64,000 nt of DNA from Pseudoroseomonas cervicalis (GTDB lineage Bacteria > Pseudomonadota > Alphaproteobacteria > Acetobacterales > Acetobacteraceae). How positions within the stretch are numbered: position 1 is the stretch's first letter; every line of letters begins with the position of its first letter. The stretch lies in contig NZ_JAUTAJ010000004.1 of NCBI RefSeq assembly GCF_030818485.1, positions 124,001-188,000 of the forward strand, read 5' to 3'. This document shows positions 8,726-18,001 of this stretch, one piece after another. The notes under the pieces were generated by a model that saw only the letters and a program-made list of their open reading frames with translations, did no database searches and was not told the DNA's origin. A program made the translations under genes and the position numbers.

Positions 8726-10324
8726 GTGAGTTCCAAGAGTGTTTCGCCGAAGCGCGCGCTGCTGCTCGGCGCCGCCGCGCTGGGCCTGCTGGCGGCCGCG
8801 CCGCGCGCCGAGGCGCAGAACCTGACCATCGCCATCGGCGGGTCCGTCACCTCGCTCGACCCGCATTTCTACAACGCCTCGCCCAACAACAGCGTCGCCA
8901 GCCATTTCTTCGATAAGCTGGTGGAGTTCGACGACAAGGCGCAGCTGATCCCGCTGCTGGCCGAATCCTGGCGCGCCGTCTCCGAGACGGTGTGGGAGTT
9001 CAAGCTGCGCGCCGGCGTGAAATGGCATGACGGGCGCGACTTCACCGCCGAGGATGTCGCCTTCACCATCCAGCGCACGCCGAACGTGCCGAACAGCCCG
9101 GGCGGCTTCGGCGCCTTCGTGCGCGCCGTGCAGCGCGTCGAGATCATCGACCCGCTGACCATCCGCTTCCACACCCCCGGCCCCTATCCGCTGCTGCCGA
9201 CCGATTTCGCCTCGGTCGCGGTGATCTCCCGCCATGCCGGGCAGAACGCCACCACCGAGGAGTACAATGCCGGCCGCGCCGTGATCGGCACCGGGCCCTA
9301 CCGCTTCTCCTCCTACGCCCCCGGCAACCGGGTGATCATGGAGCGGAACGAGAATTACTGGGCCGGCCGTCCCTCCTGGCAGAGGGTCGACTACCGCGTC
9401 ATCTCCTCGCCGCCGGCGCGCACCGCCGCCATCCTGGCCGGCGATGTCGACATCATCGACACCGTGCCCTCCTCGGACATTCCGGGCCTGCGCGGCGAGG
9501 CCTCGCTGAAGCTGACCAGCATCCAGGGCCTGCGCGTCATCTACCTGGCGCCGGACCGCTCGCGCAGCGACAACCCGATCTTCGTCACCGACAATGACGG
9601 CAAGCCGCTGACGACCAACCCGTTCAACGATCTGCGGGTGCGCCGGGCGCTGTCCATGGCGATCTCGCGCGAGGCGCTGGCCGAGCGGGTGATGCTGGGC
9701 ACCGCCCAGCCGGCCGGGCAGTGGCTGCCGCCGGGGGCCTATTCCTACAACCCGCAGGTGCCGCCGCCGCGCCAGGATCTGGAGGGCGCCCGCCGGCTGC
9801 TGGCCGAGGCCGGCTTCCCCAACGGCTTCCGCATGACGCTGCACACGCCGAATGACCGCTACCCGAACGATGCCCGCACCGCCCAGGCGGTGGCGCAGAT
9901 GTTCACCCGCGTCGGCGTGCAGACCCAGGTCGAGGCGCTGCCCTGGTCGGCCTTCTCGGTCCGCTCCAGCCGGCAGGAATTCGGCATGCGCCTGGTCGGC
10001 TGGGGCAGCGCCACCGGCGAGGCCTCCTACGCCCTGGTCAACATCCTGGCGACCTACGACACGGAGAAGCGCACCGGCGCCAACAATGCCGGCCGCTACG
10101 CCAACCCGGCGCTGGACGAGCTGACGGCGCGCGCCACCGCGACGCTGGACGATGCGCGGCGCGAGGAGCTGCTGCGCGAGGCGGTGAAGATGGCGATGGA
10201 CGATGTCGCCATCATCCCGCTGCACCAGCTGGTCAACACCTGGGCGGTGAAGCGCAGCCTCAACCACGCCCCGCGCATGGATGAGCGGACCCGCGCCATG
10301 GATGTGACGCCGGGCAATAGCTGA
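8726..10324 (+). CDS. ABC transporter substrate-binding protein, family 5 (peptide/nickel type)
   Basis: A 532-residue periplasmic binding protein of the DppA/OppA class. The GTG at 8726 is chosen because AGGGGG precedes it by 9 bases and a signal peptide (cleavage after AEAQ, residue 31) follows at once. Family marks include SVTSLDPHFYNASPNNSV near the mature N-terminus, the WEFKLRAGVKWHDGRDFTAEDV block, and RRALSMAISREAL. No cognate permease or ATPase genes are adjacent, so it either serves a transporter encoded elsewhere or is an orphan. The ligand is unknown. Confidence 0.9.
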   Translation: MSSKSVSPKRALLLGAAALGLLAAAPRAEAQNLTIAIGGSVTSLDPHFYNASPNNSVASHFFDKLVEFDDKAQLIPLLAESWRAVSETVWEFKLRAGVKWHDGRDFTAEDVAFTIQRTPNVPNSPGGFGAFVRAVQRVEIIDPLTIRFHTPGPYPLLPTDFASVAVISRHAGQNATTEEYNAGRAVIGTGPYRFSSYAPGNRVIMERNENYWAGRPSWQRVDYRVISSPPARTAAILAGDVDIIDTVPSSDIPGLRGEASLKLTSIQGLRVIYLAPDRSRSDNPIFVTDNDGKPLTTNPFNDLRVRRALSMAISREALAERVMLGTAQPAGQWLPPGAYSYNPQVPPPRQDLEGARRLLAEAGFPNGFRMTLHTPNDRYPNDARTAQAVAQMFTRVGVQTQVEALPWSAFSVRSSRQEFGMRLVGWGSATGEASYALVNILATYDTEKRTGANNAGRYANPALDELTARATATLDDARREELLREAVKMAMDDVAIIPLHQLVNTWAVKRSLNHAPRMDERTRAMDVTPGNS

Positions 10325-10336
10325 GCCCGGCGCGGC

Positions 10337-10360
10337 CGGCGCGGGGCTCTCCCCGCGCCG
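10337..10360 (+). terminator. Stem-loop after the family 5 binding protein
   Basis: CGGCGCGGGG-CTCT-CCCCGCGCCG is a perfect 10-bp stem 13 bases after the stop. It lacks a T-run. Confidence 0.45.
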
Positions 10361-10508
10361 GGCGATCCCGGCCGGGGCGGTGCCGCCGCCCCGGCCGCTT
10401 CCCGGGGCGGGCGACCGCCGCGCCATCGCCCGCGATAGCCAGGGCGCGGTTTTTGGCTCTAGGCTTCCCCCGAGTCCGCGCCCAAGCGGGCCGTTTCGGG
10501 AGTCCGCC

Positions 10509-11561
10509 ATGCACCGACGCATGTTGCTCGCAGCGCCCCTGATCGCCTCCCCCCTGCTGGCCGCGAGCGGCCCGGCCACCGCCCAGCCGGCGGGTGTCGC
10601 CTTCGAGGAATTCCTGATCCCCGGCGGCGATCCTGGCATCCAGCTCTATCTGCGCAACAAGCGGCCGGAGCAGGCGGGGTCAGCGCGCCCGGACTGCACC
10701 GTGCTCTGCCTGCACGGCGCCACCTACCCGGCCAGCACCGGCTTCGACCTGCCGATCGGCGGCGTCTCCTGGATGGACTACATGGCCGGGCGCGGCTTCG
10801 ACGTCTGGTGCCTGGATCTGCGCAATTACGGCCGCTCGACGCGCGAGGCCGCGATGGGCCAGCCGGCCGGGGCCAGCCCGCCGCTGACCCGCGGCGAGGT
10901 GGCGCAGAAGGACATCGCCGCGGCCGCCGCCTTCATCCGCGAGCGGCGCGGCATCGGCAAGCTGGTGCATCTGGGCTGGTCCTGGGGCAGCTCGCTGCAG
11001 GCGCGCTTCGCCGCCGACAATCCGGCGCTGGTCGAGCGGCTGGTGCTCTACGCCCCGCAATGGCTGCGCGAGGCGCCTTCGCCCGTCGCCGCCGGGGCGG
11101 GGGAGGCGCTCGGCGCCTATCGCAGCGTGACCCGGGCCGAGGCGCGGGCGCGCTGGTTCAACGGCGTGCCGGAGAACAGGCGCGCCAGCCTGTTCCCCGC
11201 CGGCTGGTATGAGCACTGGGCGGACGCCACCTTCGCCACCGACCCGGAGGGCATGCGCCAGGTGCCCTCCGTGCTGCGGGCGCCGAATGGCGTGCTGGCC
11301 GATGCGCGGGAGACCTGGCTGGCCGGCAAGCCCTATTACGACCCCGCCGCCATCACCGCGCCCACTTTGGTGGTGCTGGCCGAATGGGACCGCGACACGC
11401 CGCCCGCCATGGCCACCACCCTGTTCCCGCTGCTGACCCGCAGCCCCGCCAAGCGCCTGGTCCTGCTGGGGGAGGGCACGCATGGCATCATGCTGGAGCG
11501 CAACCGTGGCGCGCTGTTCCAGGCGGTCCAGGTCTTCCTGGAGGAGGCGATCGCCGGCTGA
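10509..11561 (+). CDS. Secreted alpha/beta hydrolase
   Basis: A 350-residue protein with a signal peptide (residues 1-26, ending TAQ). The nucleophile elbow is GWSWGS with S158. The acid is probably D294 or D296 in AEWDRDTPP and the base is H325 in GTHGIML, giving a complete Ser-Asp-His triad. The oxyanion region is LCLHGATYP. Esterase, lipase or peptidase activity in the periplasm is likely; the substrate cannot be predicted. The ORF extends upstream, but the ATG at 10509 gives the signal peptide at the right place. It stands alone between hairpins. Confidence 0.85.
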   Translation: MHRRMLLAAPLIASPLLAASGPATAQPAGVAFEEFLIPGGDPGIQLYLRNKRPEQAGSARPDCTVLCLHGATYPASTGFDLPIGGVSWMDYMAGRGFDVWCLDLRNYGRSTREAAMGQPAGASPPLTRGEVAQKDIAAAAAFIRERRGIGKLVHLGWSWGSSLQARFAADNPALVERLVLYAPQWLREAPSPVAAGAGEALGAYRSVTRAEARARWFNGVPENRRASLFPAGWYEHWADATFATDPEGMRQVPSVLRAPNGVLADARETWLAGKPYYDPAAITAPTLVVLAEWDRDTPPAMATTLFPLLTRSPAKRLVLLGEGTHGIMLERNRGALFQAVQVFLEEAIAG

Positions 11562-11763
11562 GCGCGCCGCAGGGTTGCGGTCATGCTTGTTCCGCGGCCG
11601 GGCTGCGCCTACATGGGAAGGGTCGACTGTTTTGGTTGCGGCCTGCGTTTCCGCTCAACGACCCCCGCTTCGGCGGGGCGAGGCGTGCCTGGTGCCCGTT
11701 CCCATCAAAGGTTGATCCGCCGCGCATGTTGCGGGGCGGCTAACTTCGTTACGGAGCACCGTG
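11562..11763 (+). promoter_or_regulatory. Probable long 5' leader of the cold-shock gene
   Basis: About 200 bases precede the cold-shock gene without an ORF of their own. A hairpin CCCCGC-TTCG-GCGGGG with a stable TTCG loop lies at 11663-11678, and GGAG of the ribosome site is at 11753-11756. Long structured leaders are known for cspA-type genes; the extent and a thermosensor role here are inference. Confidence 0.35.
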
Positions 11764-11970
11764 ATGCCGATTGGTACCGTCAAGTGGTTCAACCCGACCA
11801 AGGGTTTTGGTTTCATCCAGCCGGAGGACGGCTCGAAGGACGTGTTCGTGCACATCTCCGACGTGCAGCGCGCCGGCCTGCAGGGCCTGAACGAGGGCGA
11901 GCGCGTGGAGTTCGAGCTCCAGCGCGGCCGTGAAGGCAAGGTTTCCGCCGGCAACCTGAAGCAGGTCTGA
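11764..11970 (+). CDS. Cold-shock domain protein (CspA family)
   Basis: A 68-residue single OB-fold nucleic-acid chaperone. Both RNA-binding motifs are present: RNP1 as KGFGFI and RNP2 as DVFVHI, after GTVKWFN. It binds single-stranded RNA/DNA and melts structure in cold or general growth. The ATG at 11764 is preferred to the GTG just before it because the family begins MxxGTVKWF. It is monocistronic, with a strong terminator downstream. Confidence 0.97.
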   Translation: MPIGTVKWFNPTKGFGFIQPEDGSKDVFVHISDVQRAGLQGLNEGERVEFELQRGREGKVSAGNLKQV

Positions 11971-12039
11971 GACCCAGCTTCGGGCCTGGCAGCCAGCCGC
12001 CCCGCCTGGGGCGGCCGGCACGGCTTCGGCCGATGACCG

Positions 12040-12076
12040 CCGGGCGCGCCGGAGACGGCGCGCCCGGCTTGTTTTT
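12040..12076 (+). terminator. Intrinsic terminator of the cold-shock gene
   Basis: CCGGGCGCGCC and GGCGCGCCCGG make a perfect 11-bp stem with loop GGAGAC, followed by CTTGTTTTT. Confidence 0.9.
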
Positions 12077-12128
12077 GCGCGCCCCGCCGCAAGGGCGGCC
12101 GGTGCGATCGATCCAGAGGAGAGGCCCC

Positions 12129-12323
12129 ATGGCCCGTACGCCCAATTATGGCCAGCAGCGCGCCGAGCGGGACCGCGCCAAGAACGCCAAGGCCGCCGCC
12201 AAGGCCGAGGCGCGCGAGGCCGAGCGGGCCCGCCGCCGCGCCGCGATCGAGGCCGGCCAGGACCCCGATCTGGGCGAGCCTGTGGTGCTGCCGCCGGCGG
12301 AAGAGGAAGCCGAGCCGCGCTGA
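12129..12323 (+). CDS. Small highly charged protein, function unknown
   Basis: A 64-residue protein. Residues 12-40 are an almost uninterrupted run of Arg, Lys, Ala and Glu that should be helical or coiled-coil; the C-terminus is acidic (EEEAEPR). A good ribosome site (GAGGAGAGG) ends 4 bases before the ATG. No known domain is recognised. It follows the cold-shock terminator, so it has its own promoter. Nucleic-acid or ribosome association would fit the composition but is a guess. Confidence 0.6.
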   Translation: MARTPNYGQQRAERDRAKNAKAAAKAEAREAERARRRAAIEAGQDPDLGEPVVLPPAEEEAEPR

Positions 12324-12474
12324 GGCGCCGAGTCGCCTGGGCCTGCGGGGGCCGCTCCTCAGGGCGGCCCGGCTATCCGGGGCATCGGGCCGGCGCTCCG
12401 GCACCGTGCTGAGGGGTGCCTGAGACCGGTCTCCGGGGCTGCGCCGGGCCACGGCCCGCGCGGCTCTTGTCCTG

Positions 12475-12485
12475 TTGTCCGACGA
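12475..12485 (+). promoter_or_regulatory. Candidate GntR/FadR-type operator
   Basis: TTGTCCGACGA fits the TNGTNNNACNA pattern of FadR/FCD-type GntR regulators, which often control sugar-acid operons. It lies just upstream of a TTGACA at 12490-12495 and 58 bases before the dehydratase start. No GntR gene is in the window. Confidence 0.35.
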
Positions 12486-12489
12486 GGCG

Positions 12490-12495
12490 TTGACA
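12490..12495 (+). promoter_or_regulatory. Candidate -35 box of the sugar-acid operon
   Basis: A perfect TTGACA 48 bases before the dehydratase start. The matching -10 is not clear. A palindrome GAGACCGGTCTC lies further upstream at 12422-12433. Confidence 0.35.
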
Positions 12496-12542
12496 GCCTC
12501 CGCGGCCCGGCCGACGCTTCCCCCGATTGGGGAGAAGCGGGC

Positions 12543-14324
12543 ATGGACCAGACCCAGAAAAAATTCCGGCTGCGCAGCCAGCGCTGGTTCGACGACCCGG
12601 AGGATCCGGGCATGACGGCGCTCTATATCGAGCGCTTCCTGAATTTCGGCCTGACGCGGGGCGAGCTGCAATCCGGCAAGCCGATCATCGGCATCGCCCA
12701 GACCGGCAGCGACATCGCCCCCTGCAACCGCCACCACCTGGCGCTGGCCGAGCGGGTGAAGGCCGGCATCCGCGACGCCGGCGGCATCCCGCTGGAATTC
12801 CCGATCCACCCGATCCAGGAGACCGGCAAGCGCCCCACCGCGGCGCTGGACCGCAACCTGGCCTATCTCTCGCTGGTCGAGATCCTGCACGGCTATCCGC
12901 TGGATGGCGTGGTGCTGACCACCGGCTGCGACAAGACGACGCCCGCCTGCCTGATGGGCGCGGCGACGGTGAACATCCCGGCCATCGTGCTCTCCGGCGG
13001 GCCGATGCTGGACGGGCACTGGAAGGGCCGGCTCTCCGGCTCCGGCACCATCGTCTGGGAGGCGCGCAAGCTGCTCGCCGCCGGCGAGATCAACTATGAC
13101 GGCTTCATGCAGATGGTGGCCAGTTCCGCGACCTCGGTCGGGCATTGCAACACCATGGGCACGGCGCTGTCGATGAACTCCCTGGCCGAGGCGCTGGGCA
13201 TGTCGCTGCCGGGCTGCGCCTCGATCCCCGCCGCCTATCGCGAGCGCGGCCAGATGGCGCATGCGACCGGCATGCGCATCGTCGACATGGTGCGGGAGAA
13301 TCTCCGCCCCAGCGACATCATGACGCGCGAGGCCTTCGAGAACACCATCGTGCTGGCCAGCGCCATCGGCGCCAGCAGCAACTGCCCGCCGCATCTGGTG
13401 GCCATCGCCCGGCATATGGGCGTGGAGCTCTCCACCGAGGATTGGCAGACCATCGGCGCCGAGATTCCGCTGCTGGTGGATTGCCAGCCCGCCGGCCGCT
13501 TCCTGGGAGAGATGTTCTATCGCGGTGGCGGCGTGCAGTCGGTGATGAAGGAGCTGGCCGATGCCGGCAAGCTGCATCTCGGCGTGAAGACCGTCACCGG
13601 CCAGACGCTGGAGGAGGACCTCAAGCGCGCGCCGCTGCCGGACCGCGAGGTGATCCGCCCCTATGCCGAGCCGCTGAAGGAGCAGGCCGGCTTCGTCGTG
13701 CTGTCGGGCAATCTGTTCGAGAGCGCGGTGATGAAGGTCAGCGTCATCGACGCCGAATTCCGCAAGCGCTTCCTCTCCGACCCCGAGGATGTGTTCGAGG
13801 GCAAGGTCATCGTCTTCGAGGGGCCGGAGGATTACCACGACCGCATCGAGGACCCGGCGCTCGGCGTCGATGAGCACACGGTGCTGGTCATCCGCAATTG
13901 CGGCCCCGTGGGCTATCCGGGCAGCGCCGAGGTGGTGAACATGCAGCCGCCCGGCGCCATGATCAAGGCCGGGCTGCACAGCCTGCCCACCATGGGCGAT
14001 GGCCGGCAGAGCGGCACCTCCGCCAGCCCCTCCATTCTCAACGTCTCGCCCGAGGCGGCGGTGGGCGGCGGCCTGGCGCTGCTGAAATCCGGCGACCCGA
14101 TCCGCATCAACCTGAAGACCCGCAAGGTCGATGTGCTGATCCCGCCCGAGGAGCTGGAGGCCCGCCGCGCCGCCTGGACGCCGCCCAAGCTGCTGAACAA
14201 GACGCCCTGGGAGGAGATCTACCGCTCCATGGTGGGCCAGCTCGGCCAGGGCGGCTGCCTGGAGCCGGCGACGCTCTACCTCAACATCCTCGAGACGCGC
14301 GGCGAGAGCCGCCACAACCACTGA
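12543..14324 (+). CDS. IlvD/Edd-family sugar-acid dehydratase (pentonate/L-arabinonate type)
   Basis: A 593-residue Fe-S dehydratase that converts an aldonate to a 2-keto-3-deoxy sugar acid. Cluster ligands are C61 (APCNRHH), C129 (TTGCDKTTPACLMGA) and the Cys of SVGHCNTMG; K131 is the Mg-binding, carbamylatable Lys. The residues around them and the length match the sugar-acid subgroup (L-arabinonate and D-xylonate dehydratases) better than branched-chain IlvD. The SDR gene follows after 7 bases and the FAH-family gene next, so the dehydratase is the first step of an oxidative route. The exact sugar acid is unknown. Confidence 0.9.
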   Translation: MDQTQKKFRLRSQRWFDDPEDPGMTALYIERFLNFGLTRGELQSGKPIIGIAQTGSDIAPCNRHHLALAERVKAGIRDAGGIPLEFPIHPIQETGKRPTAALDRNLAYLSLVEILHGYPLDGVVLTTGCDKTTPACLMGAATVNIPAIVLSGGPMLDGHWKGRLSGSGTIVWEARKLLAAGEINYDGFMQMVASSATSVGHCNTMGTALSMNSLAEALGMSLPGCASIPAAYRERGQMAHATGMRIVDMVRENLRPSDIMTREAFENTIVLASAIGASSNCPPHLVAIARHMGVELSTEDWQTIGAEIPLLVDCQPAGRFLGEMFYRGGGVQSVMKELADAGKLHLGVKTVTGQTLEEDLKRAPLPDREVIRPYAEPLKEQAGFVVLSGNLFESAVMKVSVIDAEFRKRFLSDPEDVFEGKVIVFEGPEDYHDRIEDPALGVDEHTVLVIRNCGPVGYPGSAEVVNMQPPGAMIKAGLHSLPTMGDGRQSGTSASPSILNVSPEAAVGGGLALLKSGDPIRINLKTRKVDVLIPPEELEARRAAWTPPKLLNKTPWEEIYRSMVGQLGQGGCLEPATLYLNILETRGESRHNH

Positions 14325-14331
14325 GGCGCCG

Positions 14332-15081
14332 ATGGCCGGACGTCTCAACGGGAAAAAATGCTTCCTGACGGCGGCGGGGCAGGGCATCGGCCGCGCCGCC
14401 GCCCTGGCCTATGCGGCGGAGGGCGCCACGGTCGTGGCGACCGACCGCGACGCCGGGAAACTCGTGGAACTGGCGGCGCAGGGCATCACCACCCTGGCGC
14501 TGGACGTGCTGGATGACGCCGCCGTGCGCGACGCCATCGCCGCCCACGGACCTTTCGACGTGCTGTTCAACTGCGCCGGCTTCGTGCACCAGAACACCGC
14601 CGAGAGCTGCACCGATGCCGAATGGGATTTCGCCTTCGCGCTGAATGTCCGCGCGCAGTGGAAGGTGATGCAGGCGGTCATCCCCGGCATGCTGGCGCAG
14701 GGGGGCGGGGCCATCGTCAACATGGCCTCCGCCGCCGGCTCGGTGAAGGGTGTCGCCAACCGCTTCGTCTATGGCGCCACCAAGGCCGCCGTGGTCGGCA
14801 TGACCAAGAGCGTCGCCGCCGATTACGTGGCGCGCGGCATCCGCTGCAACTGCGTCTGCCCCGGCACGGTGGACACGCCCTCGCTCGGCGAGCGCATCTC
14901 CGCCAATGCCGCGGCGGCGGGCAGTGAGGAGGCCGCGCGCGCCGCCTTCGTCGCCCGCCAGGCCATGGGCCGCCTGGCCACGGCCGAGGAGATCGCCGCG
15001 CTGGTGGTCTATCTCTCCGCGCCGGAATCCGCTTTTGTCACCGCGCAGGCCATCGTCATCGACGGTGGCTGGACCAATTGA
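14332..15081 (+). CDS. SDR dehydrogenase, probable 2-keto-3-deoxy sugar-acid 4-dehydrogenase
   Basis: A 249-residue classical short-chain dehydrogenase. The cofactor motif is AAGQGIG, an acidic residue after strand two (TDRD) favours NAD, NCAG is intact, and the catalytic Ser and YxxxK are in NMASAAGS and YGATK. The AAGQGIG variant and the RCNCVCPGTVDTPSL segment resemble L-2-keto-3-deoxyfuconate/rhamnonate 4-dehydrogenases. Together with the flanking dehydratase and FAH-type hydrolase this predicts oxidation of the 4-OH to a 2,4-diketo acid. Confidence 0.85.
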   Translation: MAGRLNGKKCFLTAAGQGIGRAAALAYAAEGATVVATDRDAGKLVELAAQGITTLALDVLDDAAVRDAIAAHGPFDVLFNCAGFVHQNTAESCTDAEWDFAFALNVRAQWKVMQAVIPGMLAQGGGAIVNMASAAGSVKGVANRFVYGATKAAVVGMTKSVAADYVARGIRCNCVCPGTVDTPSLGERISANAAAAGSEEAARAAFVARQAMGRLATAEEIAALVVYLSAPESAFVTAQAIVIDGGWTN

Positions 15082-15103
15082 GCGCAGAGGGAAACGCTGC
15101 ACC

Positions 15104-15946
15104 ATGAAGCTGTTGCGCTATGGCCCGCCGGGCCAGGAGAAGCCGGGCCTGCTGGATGCCGAGGGCGCGATCCGCGACCTCTCCGGCGTGGTGCCGGATC
15201 TGGCGGGTGAGGCGCTCTCCCCCGCGGGGCTGGCGAAGCTCGCGGCGCTCGACCCCGCCAGCCTGCCGCGCGTCGAGGGTTCGCCACGCCTGGGCCCGCC
15301 GGTCACAGGCCTGACGAATTTCGTCTGCATCGGCCTGAACTATGCCGACCATGCGGCGGAGACCGGCGCGCCGATCCCGAAGGAGCCGATCATCTTCCTG
15401 AAGTCGCTGGGCGCGCTGCAGGGGCCGAATGACGACGTCATGATCCCGGCCGGCAGCGTCAAGACCGATTGGGAGGTGGAACTGGCCATCATCATCGGCA
15501 GCCGCGCCAAGAACGTCTCCGAGGAGGCCGCGCTGGACCATGTCGCGGGCTATGCCGTCTGCAACGACGTCTCCGAGCGCGAGCACCAGATCGAGCGCGG
15601 CGGCACCTGGGACAAGGGCAAGGGCCACGACACCTTCGGCCCGCTCGGCCCCTGGCTGGTGACGAAGGACGAGGTGCCGGACCCGCAGGACCTCGCCATG
15701 TTCTGCGAGGTGGATGGCCACCGCTACCAGGATGGCTCGACCCGCACGATGATCTTCGGCGTGGCCAAGCTGGTCTCCTACGTGTCGCACTTCATCACGC
15801 TGCACCCGGGCGACGTGATCTCCACCGGCACCCCGCCGGGCGTGGGCATGGGGCAGAAGCCGCCGGTCTTCCTGAAGGCGGGGCAGAGCATGCGGCTGGG
15901 CATCCGCGGGCTGGGTGAGCAGACGCAGAAGACCATTCAAGGGTAA
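15104..15946 (+). CDS. FAH-family hydrolase, probable 2,4-diketo-3-deoxy sugar-acid hydrolase
   Basis: A 280-residue fumarylacetoacetase-family protein. Metal ligands lie in the WEVELAIIIG segment and the downstream NDVSERE region; the substrate loop is GLNYADHAAETG. In the L-rhamnose, L-fucose and pentose routes, this family cleaves the 2,4-diketo acid to pyruvate plus a short hydroxy acid (lactate or glycolate). The start has AGAGGGAAA upstream; 22 bases separate it from the SDR. Its TAA is the first three bases of a three-hairpin repeat. Confidence 0.87.
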   Translation: MKLLRYGPPGQEKPGLLDAEGAIRDLSGVVPDLAGEALSPAGLAKLAALDPASLPRVEGSPRLGPPVTGLTNFVCIGLNYADHAAETGAPIPKEPIIFLKSLGALQGPNDDVMIPAGSVKTDWEVELAIIIGSRAKNVSEEAALDHVAGYAVCNDVSEREHQIERGGTWDKGKGHDTFGPLGPWLVTKDEVPDPQDLAMFCEVDGHRYQDGSTRTMIFGVAKLVSYVSHFITLHPGDVISTGTPPGVGMGQKPPVFLKAGQSMRLGIRGLGEQTQKTIQG

Positions 15947-16067
15947 GAATCTTCTTTTTCTGAAGAAAAAGAAGCAAAAAGACTTTGTCGGTTTGGCGTC
16001 CCGCTTCAGGCCTGAGGCGGGACGCCAACTGAAAGAAGTTTTTTGGTTCTTTTTTACAAAAAAGAAC
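15944..16067. repeat. Three-hairpin intergenic repeat, copy 1
   Basis: The repeat starts at the stop codon of the FAH gene (TAAGAATC). Hairpin 1 is TTCTTTTTC-TGAA-GAAAAAGAA (15952-15973). Hairpin 2 is the 16+16 inverted repeat 15995-16026, with outer arms GGCGTCCCGC and GCGGGACGCC. Hairpin 3 is GTTCTTTTTT-AC-AAAAAAGAAC (16046-16067). A second copy with the same order lies at 53521-53633. Hairpin 3 encodes the last residues and stop of nicotinamidase on the other strand. Confidence 0.9.
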
Positions 16068-16667
16068 TCTTCATGAATTCCACGCCACAGGCCCGCAGCC
16101 GCTCCGTCCCCGCGGCCGTCGCCTCCGGCGTGATGCCGCGGCAGGCATCCTCCACCAGCACCACCCGATAGCCCAGCTCCGCCGCATCCTCGGCCGAGAA
16201 ATCCGTGCAATAGCCGCGCGCCAGCCCGGCGATGAAGATGCGCGTGATGCCGCGCTCCCGCAGATAGCCATGCAGGCCGGTGCTGGTCTGGCGGTCGTTC
16301 TCGCGAAAGGCCGAGTAGCTGTCGATGCCGCGCCGGAAGCCCTTGCGGATCACCATCTGGATGCGTGTGCTGTCCAGCTCCGGGTGCAAGGCGGCGCCCG
16401 GCGTGCCCTGCACGCAATGGTCCGGCCACAGCACCTGCGCGCCATAGGCGAGCTGCACGGTCTCGAACGGCGCCTTGCCGGGATGCTGGCTGGCAAAGGA
16501 GGCATGGTCCGCCGGGTGCCAGTCCTGCGTCGCGGCGATGTTGGCGAAGCGCCCCTGCAACCGGTTGATCACCGGCAGCACCGCATCGCCTTCCGGCACC
16601 GGCAGGGCGCCGCCCGGCATGAAATCCGGCTGCACATCGACGATCAGCAGCAGGTCCGTGCCGGTGA

Positions 16668-16671
<4 letters not shown>
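16054..16671 (-). CDS. pncA: Nicotinamidase
   Basis: A 205-residue isochorismatase-fold amidase that turns nicotinamide into nicotinate and ammonia in NAD salvage. The catalytic Asp is in LIVDVQPDF, the Lys in VIRKGF and the nucleophilic Cys in [11 protein letters not shown]; the metal site is [10 protein letters not shown]. Its start overlaps the ureG stop by four bases (ATGA), so it is translationally coupled to the urease accessory genes and should be expressed with them. The last codons (SSFL-stop) come from an arm of the intergenic repeat. Confidence 0.93.
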
Positions 16672-17302
<631 letters not shown>

Positions 17303-17306
<4 letters not shown>

Positions 17307-18001
17307 GAGCGGAACAGCCTCGTATACTGCGTCTCGTGACGCATGGAGAATTGGTCGAGCAGCGGCGCCGCGCTGCCCAGCGTGTCGAGATCGGCCTGCA
17401 GCGCCGCCGCGGTCGCCGCCTGCAGATGCGGCAGCAGCAGGGCGGTGGTGATCTGCCCATCCGTCTGGCCCAGCGGCACCAGCCGCACCCCGGCCGAGAC
17501 GATATTGGCGGCAAACGCCGAGAGAAACCCGAACAGCGCCACCGGCAGCGGCACGCCCTGCCAGGCCGCCGCCGCGCCGAAGGCCACGGGATGGGCGACA
17601 TTGCCGCCCTGCCGCGCGGCGAAACCCGCCAGGCGCGGCTCCGGCCAGGCGGCCAGCGTCACCTTCAGGAAGGCGCTGCCCTGGGCCATGGTCTCCAGCG
17701 CCGTCTCCGCCGTGCCGCGCCAGGCGGCGGCCAGCTCCGCCACATCGTCCAGCGCGGTGTCGTCATCCGCCTCGGCGGCGCGCCAGGCGGCGGCCAGCAG
17801 TGCGCCGTCGATGCGGCCCGCGCCCACCTCCAGCACCGCCCGCAGATAGGCCAGCAGCCCGGCGCGGTCGGTCACCGCGCCATCCTCCACCGCCATCTCC
17901 AGCCCATGGCTGTAGGTGTAGGCGCCGACCGGATAGAAGGGCGACAGCCAGGTCAGCAGGCGCTGGAGCGTCGCCTCAGTGGTGATGGTGGTGGTGGTCA
18001 T
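17303..18001 (-). CDS. ureF: Urease accessory protein UreF
   Basis: A 232-residue all-helical chaperone subunit that couples UreD-urease to UreG. Family marks are [21 protein letters not shown] near the N-terminus and the Arg-rich tail [10 protein letters not shown]. An ORF in frame runs 36 codons upstream, but that stretch is only an out-of-frame reading of the UreE His tail; the ATG at 18001 gives a family-like length. Even so, the first residues (MTTTTITT) still come from the overlapping His-codon repeat of ureE. Confidence 0.94.
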
